Program-made: the position numbers and the translations under genes
Origin: Anodontia alba
Lineage: Eukaryota; Mollusca; Bivalvia; Lucinida; Lucinidae
NCBI GenBank assembly: GCA_964016985.1
Contig: OZ024828.1
Span: 3,559,701 to 3,623,700, forward strand
Direction of reading: 5' to 3'
DNA: 64,000 bases
The notes under the pieces: model-generated
Seen by the model: the letters and a program-made list of their open reading frames with translations, nothing else
Told to the model about the DNA's origin: nothing
Database searches by the model: none
Part shown: piece by piece, positions 54,749 through 64,000 of the stretch
How positions within the stretch are numbered: the first letter of the stretch is position 1
How the letters are laid out: each line of letters begins with the position of its first letter

Positions 54749-55496
54749 GCTCTGGAAGATCTCTTACTCATTATATTTTCATATGGTTTAAAAGCAACAT
54801 TTTATTGAAAAAAAAAATCAAATAAAAAAAATCATTAGTTTGTGACTAAACACTCGTCAGTAATTGAAGAGCACTGGAAGGTACCCCATAATAGTAGATA
54901 TAAAATCACAGTTGATTGTGATAGCGGGCAATGTAACAGCAGTACGTTACAGGGATGAAGTCCTCCGCCCGCCCCGTTTCAATCCCTCTTGTTTAGCAGC
55001 ATCAATCGATTTTACAGCATGAAAATGCCCCGCTTCACATAGCCAGAGTTTGTCGTAACTTTCTGGCTAATCATTACGCTATCCCGCTCGACGGGATATC
55101 CCCACCACTCTCGCCCAGTTGAGGAATGTATTGTTAGAAGAATTGAACAATATTCCAATGAGGAGGATCAACCATGCGGAGGAGAATAAGGACAGCAACA
55201 GTGGCGATAGAGCGTGGGATGGGGTTGTGGGGATGGGGGCGGAGCACACCAGATACTGATTGATTCAGTTGATATTCATTTATAGTTATGGGAGTACCTT
55301 CCTATACACCTCAATTACCGGCGAGTTTTTAATTACAGACAAATGATATTTTGCAATTTGTTCAATAAAGGTATTGCTTCAAAACCATATGAACATATTA
55401 AAGATGTATTTTAAAAAAGTATTTTAATTCCGCATAAAAATTTTACCTGCGTTACTTTTTCACTTCAGTATATATATTCTACAGTTCAATGAATCT

Positions 55497-55570
55497 GTAA
55501 GCGGTCAGCAGAGGCCCTGATCGGCCTGCGCGAATGCGCAGGCTGTTCAGGGTCTTTACTGGCCCCAAAG
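55497..55570. repeat. AGCGGTCAGCAGAGGCCC hairpin
   Basis: CCTGATCGGCCTGCGCGAAT / GCGCAGGCTGTTCAGGGTCT. Confidence 0.8.
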
Positions 55571-55785
55571 CCCAGAAGGCACATTTTCACATGGCGCAGG
55601 CATTTGAATTCCACGAACACCTAGGAGATTTAAACGATATTTGAGAAAGAAAGCAGTCATTTCAGTATCGATTTAAAATAATAATGGAAACTCGCTGTGC
55701 ACATAAAATATTTTATTTAACCTGAGCTGTCCGTTGGATTTCAGATACACGAGCGCCGTGTATACGAACGCTGTAAGTGTGTGCC

Positions 55786-55890
55786 ATGAGGATCGGCGAT
55801 GCAACATTGCTTCTTGGGGTTGTGTTTTTCCTGTGCCCTAAGGCTTATATTTGCTTTGACACGACATGTCCCAAAGATTGCTCGCAAACC
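55786..55890 (+). CDS. Secreted-protein gene, exon 1 (signal peptide)
   Basis: Thirty-five codons from ATG to a strong donor GTAAGT at 55891. The protein begins MRIGDATLLLGVVFFLCP and reaches CPKDCSQT: a short basic start, a hydrophobic core of about 12 residues and a cleavage region near the A-Y-I-C, so a signal peptide for secretion. Three cysteines after it (positions 23, 28, 32) suggest an extracellular disulphide-bonded domain. The ATG at 55786 is chosen because the in-frame upstream codon at 55777 is GTG. The exon ends in phase 0, matching exon 2 at 59696. The family is not recognised. Confidence 0.72.
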
Positions 55891-55977
55891 GTAAGTGTTA
55901 AACTTTTATATACATATTTTTTTTTTACTGTCTGTATTCTAAGAATTTGTACAGGAATGCCTGAGAAAAACTGTATC

Positions 55978-56360
55978 CCCAGATCAGACGCCGCAGAACG
56001 AGGGACAGAATTTTCCTTAAGAATGGGGACGGGATTGTCTGAGATAAACTGAGTAGACTCAGATCAGATGCAGCAGAACGCGGGAGAAAAAAAAAGCCTA
56101 ATCAAACCGTGTAGACCCAGATTAGACGCCGCAGAACGAGGAACAGATTTTTCCCAATGAATGGGGACGGTATTGTCTGAGGTAAACTGAGTAGACCCAG
56201 GTCAGATTCTGCAGAACGCGGGACAAAAAAACCTGAGCAAACCGGGTAGACCCAGATCAGACGCCGCAGAATGCGGGACAGAAAAACCTGAGTAAACCGT
56301 GTAGACCCAAATCATACGCCACAGAACGCAGCGTCTAATAAGGGTATACACTGTTTTCCT
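55978..56360 (+). repeat. Tandem half-hairpins in intron 1
   Basis: Six repeats of CAGATCAGACGCCGCAGAAC-like half-arms (CAGAA(C/T)G near 55994, 56071, 56129, 56211, 56266, 56326). Longer units include GAATGGGGACGG(G/T)ATTGTC and AACTGAGTAGAC. Only the last has its return arm (GCGTCTAATAAGGGTATACA). Confidence 0.8.
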
Positions 56361-56524
56361 CTCATCCGACTGTTTTAGACATATCAATAAATAGCCAAAC
56401 AGACTTGCTCAAATTATAGGACAAGTCTTGTAAAGAATTATGGAGTCCCAATATTTATTGCTTAATACGGTAATTTTGTCTACTATTACTTGCACGGTGG
56501 TGGTAACGATGTCTTAAAAATTAA

Positions 56525-56965
56525 TGCTCTACATGTGTAAAAACTTTCAGCCGACAACAAGTTTAAAATAGTCTTCTTATTTTTTCCAAGAAAACAGGTT
56601 TCTTCTTAGGAGACAATTTGCATGAGATATCAAAACGTATTTTCTGTGTAAAGTACATTCGCGCAACCCGAGCAGGGCTATTGGTGTCCGCTTACAGACT
56701 GATATGTTCTCACTTACAACGTTGCAAAATACGACACTGAATGATTTTAATATTTTGTTGGAAAACGATGTTTAATTTAATTCGTATTTTAACGCTTAAC
56801 GTGCTGAGTAAAAAAAATAGCAGACGACTGTTTGAACATTTTTTTTCTCTAAGAAATTGCACTTCGATATTTCATGCGAATTGGAGAAATTTTGCAAAGA
56901 GTGTCCAAGTATATTTTCTGTGGAAAATATAAAAACATATCAGTAGAATTGGCCCAGCAGAGAAC
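56525..56965. mobile_element. Two GACATTTCATGCAA-type fold-backs in intron 1
   Basis: 56525-56655 has AGCCGACAACAAG, TTCTTAGGAGACAATTTGC and ATGAGATATCAAAACG. 56775-56965 has AGCAGACGACTG, CGATATTTCATGCGAATTGG and TATTTTCTGTGGAAAATA. Confidence 0.72.
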
Positions 56966-56973
56966 AATAAGGG

Positions 56974-57194
56974 TTAACCCATTGTAGTCTGGAGACCACT
57001 AAAAGGGTTATTGGCAAACAGTGCAGACCCAGACCAGACGCCACAGAATGTGGCGCCTGATCAGGGTCTCCACTGTTTGCAAATTAATCATTTTTATCTA
57101 GGAATATCTAAATCACATAGCCTGATATACTTAAAATCGAAACTAGACTTCTCCAGTATATTGTGTGGAATTCATTTAGTCTGTAATGGGTTAA
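56974..57194. mobile_element. TTAACCC-type miniature element in intron 1
   Basis: TTAACCCATTGTAGTCTGGA to GTCTGTAATGGGTTAA, 221 bp; hairpin AACAGTGCAGACCCAGACC with GCCACAG-AAT-GTGGC. The stretch 57195-57740 has nothing recognised. Confidence 0.87.
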
Positions 57195-57740
57195 TAAGTG
57201 TTCAGGTGTTTGTGACAGCGATTTTGCTTCCCTTGCACCCTAGCTACCCTGCTTTCGACATCTTTCGGAAAGTCGTTTCGTGCGTTGCGCTTTATTCAGA
57301 AGAAGATAGCAACGTTTTGTCATGATTTAATGCCAAATATTTTGTCACAACTACATTTGCAACCATTTTTTTTATTCTATTCAGTGGTTTCTAAAACAAT
57401 CATTTTCCCAGAGAAAATAAAAATGGTTGCAAATTATGCAAAAATCGATAGGGTAGATAGTTTGGATGTAGGTTTACAACAAAGTCCACTTGTTCAAAAC
57501 TACTGAAAATTTCAAAATATGGTTATGGAACATCAGTAATTCAAAATCAGTGAAGAAAAACTAACAAGAGGCTAATAAAACATTTCCAAAAAATCCAGTT
57601 TGCTGTGCAGACTAATGTTTTGCCGTAAATTTAATTTTATGGTAAATACTTGAGAACACGGTATAGAAACAGGAAAACAGGAAAAAAAAAAAATGGTTTC
57701 TGATATAATATGATCAATCAGAACACAACATTTTAATTTA

Positions 57741-58020
57741 CATCACGAAAACATGCCTATATAATTTTGACCCCCTTAAACCCCACTTTTATATATAGTC
57801 AAACTGGGGTTTACAGGGGTATACATTATTTTTCTTATTTCTGCTCAAAAACATAGATTGTGGTTACTCGTTAGAACCGCCTCATCGAGGCGGTTCTAAC
57901 GAGTACCCACAATCTATGTTTTGAGCAGAAACATGAAAAATATCAGAATTTTTTTATATGAAAATTTTCATTTTTTGGTGATAAATTTTCAGTAATTTGA
58001 ATAGGCGTGTTTTCGTAATG
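57741..58020. mobile_element. 280-bp inverted-repeat element, copy 3 (intron 1)
   Basis: Same ends and core as at 32700; 280 bp. Confidence 0.9.
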
Positions 58021-58196
58021 TCCAAAGAGTAGCTGCGTACTCAAAAAAAGAACTTTTACCTAGATTTATCTGAAAGATTTAGGAGTGTTATGATTAAACT
58101 TATGATTAAAATACTGTTATTATTTTTACTCATATTTAAACTGTTTAGTATGGATCCGCTATGCATCAATGGTTTACATTCACCTAAACCATTACT

Positions 58197-58312
58197 TCCT
58201 GTTTTATTTTATTTTATTTTATTTTATTTTATTTATTTATTTATTTATTTTTATTGGTTTATTTATTTATTTATTAATTAATTTATTTATTTATTTATTT
58301 ATTTATTTTTCT
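58197..58312. repeat. (TTTTA)n and (TTTA)n microsatellite
   Basis: TTTTA units then TTTA units with minor breaks. Confidence 0.96.
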
Positions 58313-58472
58313 GAACATAGTATATAGCTAAAAGTGCCAAATACGAGGGCGATTCAGAAAGCAACCAGCCTAACGGATTTCTAAAAACAGGTGTAGCGAA
58401 TTACAGTACTTTATTCCAATTTAGATGATTTAAGGAAAATTAACCGTTGTCTATGCGGGCGTGGTTAATTAC

Positions 58473-58751
58473 CATCACGAAAACATACCTATATAATTTT
58501 GATCCCCTTAAACCCCACTTTTATATAGTAAAACTGGGGTTTACAGGGGTATACATTATATTTCTTATTTCTGCTCAAAACATAGAATGTGGGTACTCGT
58601 TAGAACCGCCTCGTCGAGGCGGTTCTAACGAGTACCCACAATCTATGTTTTGAGCAGAAATATGAAAAATATCAGAGTTTTTTTGTCTGAAAATTATCAG
58701 TTTTTGGAGGTGAAATTTTCTGTATATTTGAATAGGCTTGATTTTGTAATG
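58473..58751. mobile_element. 280-bp inverted-repeat element, copy 4 (intron 1)
   Basis: CATCACGAAAACATACCTAT to TAGGCTTGATTTTGTAATG; 279 bp, only 450 bp from copy 3. The stretch 58752-59139 has nothing recognised. Confidence 0.9.
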
Positions 58752-59139
58752 ACTCTACGGAGGATTTAATTAAAACAATATTATTTTCATGTGTCAGTCC
58801 AGCTGAGGTAACGACAAATAAACATGCATACAAGAAACAAATTGATTTTCTATGAAGGATATTCTCGGCGCAGATTTTTCATTTTCGACGTCAGGCATTT
58901 AAACTCGGTTTTGACCTACATGTGAAAAGATTTCGTTGGTCAAAATCAGACCATCGGACTGACACTTTTGTCTCGAAATGTGACACCGTGAGTAATCCGG
59001 TCAGTGTAATTTACTTAGTACGCTCCAATGATACACAATTTTCAACAAGTTATGCGCCTGCAAATAATATGAACTGAAAAACATAATCATAACAAAACAG
59101 CTTGAGCCCAACCACCAGGAAGAATTCTAGGCATTTTTC

Positions 59140-59345
59140 TTTCAGCAGACGATATCTTGGAGTATTTTCCAAGAAAATATGTTTTGAAAATTCCATGCAA
59201 ATTATCCCCCTTACCACCCCACCCCATCCTTTGTGAGACAACAAGGAGACAATTTGCATGAAATGTCGAATTATATTAACTGTGAAAAATAAGAAAACTA
59301 TGACAAGTTTATCGTCTGCTAAATTAGCCCAGAGAGTGGTAAAGT
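59140..59345. mobile_element. GACATTTCATGCAA-type fold-back element
   Basis: GAAAATTCCATGCAAATTAT and GACAATTTGCATGAAATGTC, ends AGCAGACGATATC and TATCGTCTGCTAAATT. Confidence 0.8.
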
Positions 59346-59695
59346 TTAAAAGGACATCTGAATTCATCTCTAATGCAACGACTGACCAACCAACCAATAT
59401 AAACTATACTGCTGACTTTATAAAGGTTAGACCAATGACAAAGTGTGAATGTCGGTAGCAATAAAGAGTCATTTAAATAATTTAGTTTCGTTTATTTGGA
59501 AAGTGTACTACAAATTTTTAAGGCTGTGCACGAAGAAAAAGTAAAGTGCAGGTGCATTTCTGTTGTTCCGGTTTAATGACGGATCTGTCATGGTCCAGCG
59601 GAACGAGTCCATAAGTTGCACCACACTGATTACCACTCCTGTATATAAATTTTGTCTTTTAAAAAAATATACAAGTATTTTTGTGTTTATTGCAG

Positions 59696-59753
59696 AAACC
59701 AAGTTTCACTGGAGATACAGACGTTTTTAACTGTTCTGTTGGTAACCTGTCAG
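59696..59753 (+). CDS. Secreted-protein gene, exon 2
   Basis: Acceptor TTGTGTTTATTGCAG before 59696 and donor GTATGG at 59754. The phase-0 reading is KPSFTGDTDVFNCSVGNLS plus one base. It supplies one cysteine and two N-glycosylation sequons (NCS, NLS; the latter completes with exon 3). At 58 bp it is short but both splice sites fit and the frame follows exon 1. FNCSV could be the B strand of an immunoglobulin-like domain; that is a guess. Confidence 0.68.
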
Positions 59754-59784
59754 GTATGGTGACATATTACTCAAGAGGAAAGAA

Positions 59785-59995
59785 GACAATTTCAAAGGGC
59801 GACAACTCTTTCGAGATGGTTATAGTTTCCTTTCTGAAATGGTGTGTACACTAAAAGGAAAGAATTTGCTCCCGCGGGGAGCAAATTCTTTCGTTTTAGT
59901 GTATTCACTTTTTCATAAGTCTTGGTGTGCAAGAAGGAAAACATGAAATCATGAAAGTTGTCTCCCTTGTGAAAAATGGCGGAAAACCAAGTATA
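59785..59995. mobile_element. GAATTTGCTCCC-type fold-back in intron 2
   Basis: AAGACAATTTCAAAGGGCGA, AAGAATTTGCTCCCG-CGG-GAGCAAATTCTTTC and AAAATGGCGGAAAACC. Confidence 0.85.
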
Positions 59996-60330
59996 TAGTC
60001 CCCTAAAATGAATTTCTTGAAATAGCCAATCATAGAAACCATACAAGTTCTGTTCCAGTACAGTATTTATCCTAAGTATACGAACTTCTTACTTCCTTAC
60101 CATATTTCTCCTGCAGTTTGAACAAGTCTATGTTACTACCTTTGTACTGACTACAGTATTGCTGGAAGGGTAGCAAAGAGCGTGGACCCAGATCAGACGC
60201 CGCACTGCTGTTTGCTAAGACCTGTCTGTCCGAATACTTATGGTAAATACGGCAGTTCTTAAGACAAAAATAAAATGACAAAATATCCCAAATAAATAGA
60301 AATTGATTAAAAATACTGAGTACTTTTCAG

Positions 60331-60377
60331 ATGGGAACTTGATGGTGATGTACATCATCGAACAGCGAAAGCCTGCG
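60331..60377 (+). CDS. Secreted-protein gene, exon 3
   Basis: Acceptor TACTTTTCAG and donor GTAAAT. With the carried base it reads DGNLMVMYIIEQRKPA, 16 codons, ending in phase 0. The alternation of hydrophobic residues in LMVMYII is strand-like. It joins cleanly in phase to exon 2 before it and exon 4 after it. Confidence 0.66.
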
Positions 60378-60424
60378 GTAAATGTCCTAAAATTTCGAAC
60401 ACCAAAGAGTCTGACAAAATGACA

Positions 60425-60500
60425 TATGCAAACAGTGCAGACCCAGATCAGGCTGCTAAAGGAGCAGTCTGACCAGGGTCTACACAGTTTGCCATTCCAC
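60425..60500. repeat. AAACAGTGCAGACCC hairpin in intron 3
   Basis: GCAAACAGTGCAGACCCAGA, CAGGCTGCTAAAGGAGCAG and GACCAGGGTCTACACAGTTT. A half copy is at 60178-60215. Confidence 0.82.
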
Positions 60501-60732
60501 TGAGTATTTAAAGAAACAGCAGCATAAAAAAGCAAAATTTGGGCCAAAATCGTACGAAATAAAGTGTTCGAAATTTTAGGACATTTATATTTGATAATTT
60601 TGTGTATCGCGCAATCTGATCAGGATTTTCTCTGTTCGTCGATAAGGATTAAAGTCTTTGTTGGGCGCACATGCCAGGAGGGACGCTTTCTAAAGTTGCG
60701 ACTCAAATATATATAAGGTTTCTTCCTGTCAG

Positions 60733-60769
60733 TACCTTGATTTTAATGATACACAGATTTACCGCGTAG
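60733..60769 (+). CDS. Secreted-protein gene, exon 4
   Basis: Acceptor TTTCTTCCTGTCAG and donor GTAATC. Reading: YLDFNDTQIYRV plus one base; NDT is another N-glycosylation sequon. Only 37 bp. A donor four bases earlier (GTAGGT) is possible and would end in phase 0. The next exon is uncertain: 60997-61034 gives VPLLDQELRRVC then a stop; 62720-62761 gives EETGFCGIIIEMN then a stop if phase 0. Confidence 0.58.
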
Positions 60770-61341
60770 GTAATCCGGAAATAACATAAATAAACGCTCT
60801 GTCTGACATTTTTCTTTTGTTATTTATCACGATCGCCGAGAATATTCTAAGAATTAACAGAATAATAAATGTACGTTGTAAATGCAGTTCCACCAATCAA
60901 AATACTGCAAATTTCTAGCTGAATCTTTCTCCTTATATATTATATTCATTTCCGCTAATGTTCTGAATCCCATAGATTTGTTTTTGTTTGAAGCAGTCCC
61001 TCTGTTAGACCAAGAACTGAGAAGGGTGTGCTAGGTTTTGTTACATATAAGAAGCTTCCATGTCTTTAAATGACTGACCCCATATTGTTTACAAAGGGTC
61101 AGTTACATAAGGCGAGCGCAACAGAGCTCTTTGTTGCAAATGATAATAGCAACCACACGCGACAAAATTGCAAACGTGCTGGTGGCATATTAAGCCTTAA
61201 GATGTTGAATGGAGTGTTTTTCAACATTTTGAACACAGAGGATGATGACATTCTGAACACAGATTAGTATGGAGGTAAATAGAAGTCCAAATCAGAAAAT
61301 AAATAATTTATAATTATTGAAACTTAATAATTAGGCACCAA

Positions 61342-61448
61342 CCCAGCTAGCATTCTACGTAAATCTACATCGGGCCGTCATCGGCCCGTCAGCTACCCTG
61401 ACGGGCCGATGACGGCCCGATATAGATTTACGTAGAATGCTGACTGGG
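61342..61448. mobile_element. 107-bp palindromic element, copy 5
   Basis: CCCAGCTAGCATTCTACG to GTAGAATGCTGACTGGG; centre GTCAGCTACCCTGAC. From 61449 to 61956 only a T-run (61827-61852) was noted. Confidence 0.92.
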
Positions 61449-61956
61449 AAAACTCTGAGTACCAAGATAACGGCCATTTTGTAAAGCGCTTTGAAATGGA
61501 TCGTTGTGTCGTAAGGCGGACTCATCTCAACCGGTGGCAATACATTCTCTAGATAACTTTAAAGTTTCATTTTCAAAGCAATCACTCAAAACTTACAGAA
61601 CTAGTATCCCTCGGTTTTGTAGATGCACATTTCGACCTTAACCGTTCGGCGACGTTCGCATATGCTGCTATGATGTAAAATACCGTATTTAGTCTAAATT
61701 TTGGAACACCATAACTTCTTTCCATTCTTGTCCTTAAATTTAACCGAGTTCACTTTACCAGCAGTCTGATTAGGTCGTTTGTATGTCTCGATACCTGTAG
61801 TAATATAGTAAATACGACGGTAGTTTTTTTTTTTTTTTTTTTTTTTTTTTGCTTGATGTTGCTCGAGGTGCACTGTAAAGACAACCTAGTTGATTTTAAA
61901 TTACATAGTAAATTTTACTATCCATTCAAATACTGGAAAGAAAATAAATTCAAGGT

Positions 61957-62150
61957 GGCTATTGCCAGTCGACTGTCAATAGCCGATTTACGTTAAAATG
62001 GCTATTGACAGTCGACTGATAATAGCGATTTTAACGTAAATCGGCTATTGACAGTCGACTGGTGATAGCGATTTTCACGTAAATTGGCTATTGCCAGTCG
62101 ACTGGTAATAGCAATTTTAATGTAAATTGGCTACTACCAGTCGTTTTCAT
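61957..62150. repeat. 43-bp minisatellite with an internal palindrome
   Basis: GGCTATTG(C/A)CAGTCGACTG starts at 61957, 62000, 62043, 62086 and, altered, 62129; the period is exactly 43 bp, about 4.5 units. CAGTCGACTG is self-complementary, and CTATTGACAGTC / GACTG(G)TAATAG extend it. Confidence 0.92.
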
Positions 62151-62299
62151 ATATGTATTAGGAAATTTATCCATTTTATTGTACCGTCCTATTTCTATGT
62201 CTGTTTCTTTTTCTGTATCTCTGGAGAAATCGTGTTCTGTTCCGTGCTAAGTCGGAACTTTTATGGACTGCAGTAGCTTCTTGATTTTATTCGGACTTG

Positions 62300-62390
62300 T
62301 GATCCTCAATGTCAAGACTTATTTTCTATAAACAAAAAAAAAAAATCAAAATGTCGTCTGCTGCAGTTGTGATTGACGCTTTAAGAGTTG
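62300..62390. repeat. Half of a GACATTTCATGCAA-type element
   Basis: Only the right part is seen: AATGTCAAGACTTATTTTCT and AAATGTCGTCTGCTGCAGTT. A T-run is at 62459-62480. From 62481 to 62890 nothing was recognised except the candidate terminal exon at 62720. Confidence 0.6.
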
Positions 62391-62894
62391 ATAGATGAAA
62401 ACAGTACTGTCTAGTAAACTTGACTAGCCTAGTAGTAAGTACAATATGATACTAGCATTTTTTTTTTTTTTTTTTTTTTGCTCGAATACTAATTAAACTA
62501 GTAAATTTCACTGGGTATAGTTTTGTCTGCTCAAAAGCAGTAAGCAAACGCGCAGCCGGTGGTGTATCTTGTTTTCTGTAAAATCTTAAGGAATTTTTAA
62601 GAAATATTTATAGACGCTTAAACTGACAGCTGAGCACGACTAATTATGATTTATTTTCCTCTCAAATTCTTGGGGGCAAAATGGTTTCCAAGCAATATAA
62701 GTGATATGATATTTTCTAGGAGGAAACGGGTTTCTGCGGTATAATTATTGAAATGAACTAGAAAGAAATATGACTCCGAAATCAATGGTCATTAGTGTAG
62801 ACAAATGATTGGTTATATTGTTGATCAGAAGTTATTTGTTGTCCTTCGTATTCTCTCAAAGAGAACTAATAGTGAGAAAAACGTGCGTCGAGCC

Positions 62895-63060
62895 AAGATT
62901 CAGACTAGCCCCCGTATGCGCGCAGTCTGACCAGTCTTCGTTGTGTCCATGAAGGAAACTTGCATGATTGGCTATCCAAAACGCACCCAGTGAAGATTCT
63001 GATCAGACTTGGCGAATGCACAGGCTGATCTGAATCTTCGCTGTACGCACATATCAGAAG
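62895..63060. repeat. Two GATTCAGATCAGACT-type degenerate hairpins
   Basis: AAGATTCAGACTAGCCCCCG with GCGCGCAGTCTGACCAGTCT, then GAAGATTCTGATCAGACTTG with CAGGCTGATCTGAATCTTCG. Confidence 0.7.
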
Positions 63061-63324
63061 GTATATTCTAACGATACGACTCGTAATATTTTGGGGACTA
63101 TATAAACTTATTAGTAACTGAATGCAGCGATTATGTAATCGAAGTGTAGGGCGGTGACAAAACCGAAAACAAAATGGCAGTGACAAAATGGAAAAAGGCA
63201 ATCAGTGCTACGAGCCGTCTCATCAGGATCTACACTGTATGCGAAACCTCTTTCTAGTCTGTGGTGTTGAAATGATTAACTCAAGTATACAATAAGTCGT
63301 AACGTCAGGAAGCGTACCTTTGAA

Positions 63325-63510
63325 CAGATGCGTCCAGCGAAGATTCAGATCAGACTGCACATTCGAAAAGTCTAATCAAAATCTTCACCGGGCGCATTTT
63401 GGATAGCTAAGGATGCAAATTGTTTTTCATGCAGACAACAAAGACTCTGATCAGACTGGGCGGATGCGAAGGCTGATTTGAATCTTCGTTGGACGCACAT
63501 GTCAGAAAGG
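63325..63510. repeat. Two more GATTCAGATCAGACT-type hairpins
   Basis: CGAAGATTCAGATCAGACTG / AAGTCTAATCAAAATCTTC and GACTCTGATCAGACTGGGC / GAAGGCTGATTTGAATCTTC. Confidence 0.7.
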
Positions 63511-63792
63511 ACTTTTTTTTCTTTTTCTTTTCATGTTTCACCTCATCATTGTCTGACATCTGACATAAAGGTATTGTTAAATCGTGTCATTTTCGTCACG
63601 TAGACCGTCCATAGCTGCGCGCGATTATATAGGAACACTTTACTTTAGGGCTTCCTTATTTACGCCGGTCTGGAGCCCGGCGTATCTGTTTGAGGTTGTT
63701 TTTTGTAAAATGCGTATGCATTTGAAGAACATCGGTTTTCTTCCAGTTTTATGGGGTTCTTAGTGGGGTTATATATAACTATTCACTCCCCC

Positions 63793-63826
<34 letters not shown>

Positions 63827-63838
63827 CATTATTATTCA
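63793..63838. repeat. (TTA)n microsatellite
   Basis: About 14 TTA triplets with one TCA. The last 160 bp of the window hold nothing recognised. Confidence 0.95.
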
Positions 63839-64000
63839 AAGTCACACTTGTGCAGCAGAGAACTGTGCTATTGGTAAAATAGTGGAATAAAAAAAAAATG
63901 GGAAGTATTGTGTAGAATGAATGTAGCAATGTGGGTTTTGCTCATTTAAAAGAGAAATGAGCAGTTTTCCCGTAGGAGCCCCAATTTGACCATTCGACCT

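Noticed and set aside
60842..60930. Exon beginning at TTCCACCAATC after AATGCAG
   Set aside because: The phase fits but there is no pyrimidine tract and it stops after 11 residues; the site at 60997 has a better acceptor.

Overview
This is repeat-dominated animal nuclear DNA with few genes. The low gene content, a tripartite-motif (TRIM)-type gene pair, a V/MESC-like molluscan SINE and very many fold-back elements point to a bivalve mollusc. The commonest fold-back (AAACAGTGCAGACCCAGATC type) reminds me of heterodont bivalves such as Dreissena, but that species guess is inference from memory. There are no operons, bacterial genes or CRISPR arrays.

Layout. 0-5.5 kb: a tandem pair of TRIM-like genes on the minus strand, one a pseudogene running off the left edge and one open copy with a replaced C-terminus. 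6.4-8.6 kb: a decayed LINE (endonuclease part) with a duplicated 5' end, hit by retroelement fragments. 8.6-12.9 kb: a long Penelope-type (inferred) reverse-transcriptase element, here called PLE-B, with a second one, PLE-A, nested inside it. 13-24 kb: fold-back elements, a SINE, a ~430-bp tandem array, a 790-bp inverted-repeat element and a ~145-bp tandem repeat rich in nuclear-receptor half-sites. 24.3-29.1 kb: a 49-bp minisatellite split by a palindrome and a PLE-A copy. 29-46 kb: mostly miniature inverted-repeat elements, a PLE-B copy inside one of them, and a hammerhead-like core. 46.9-51.5 kb: two near-identical segments on either side of a 200-N assembly gap. 52-64 kb: more fold-backs, plus the best evidence for a living gene: four phase-compatible short exons of a small secreted protein on the plus strand (55786-60769).

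How the parts relate. The window is mainly a record of nested transposition. PLE-B copies have one fixed 3' end (CTTTTCTCTTACC plus T-run) and variable 5' ends, and have landed in the TRIM pseudogene, the LINE and a miniature element. PLE-A landed in PLE-B and in the minisatellite. Small palindromes landed in LINE remnants. The TRIM protein would be a RING/B-box ubiquitin-ligase-like factor; the secreted protein has a signal peptide and N-glycosylation sequons and is not recognised.
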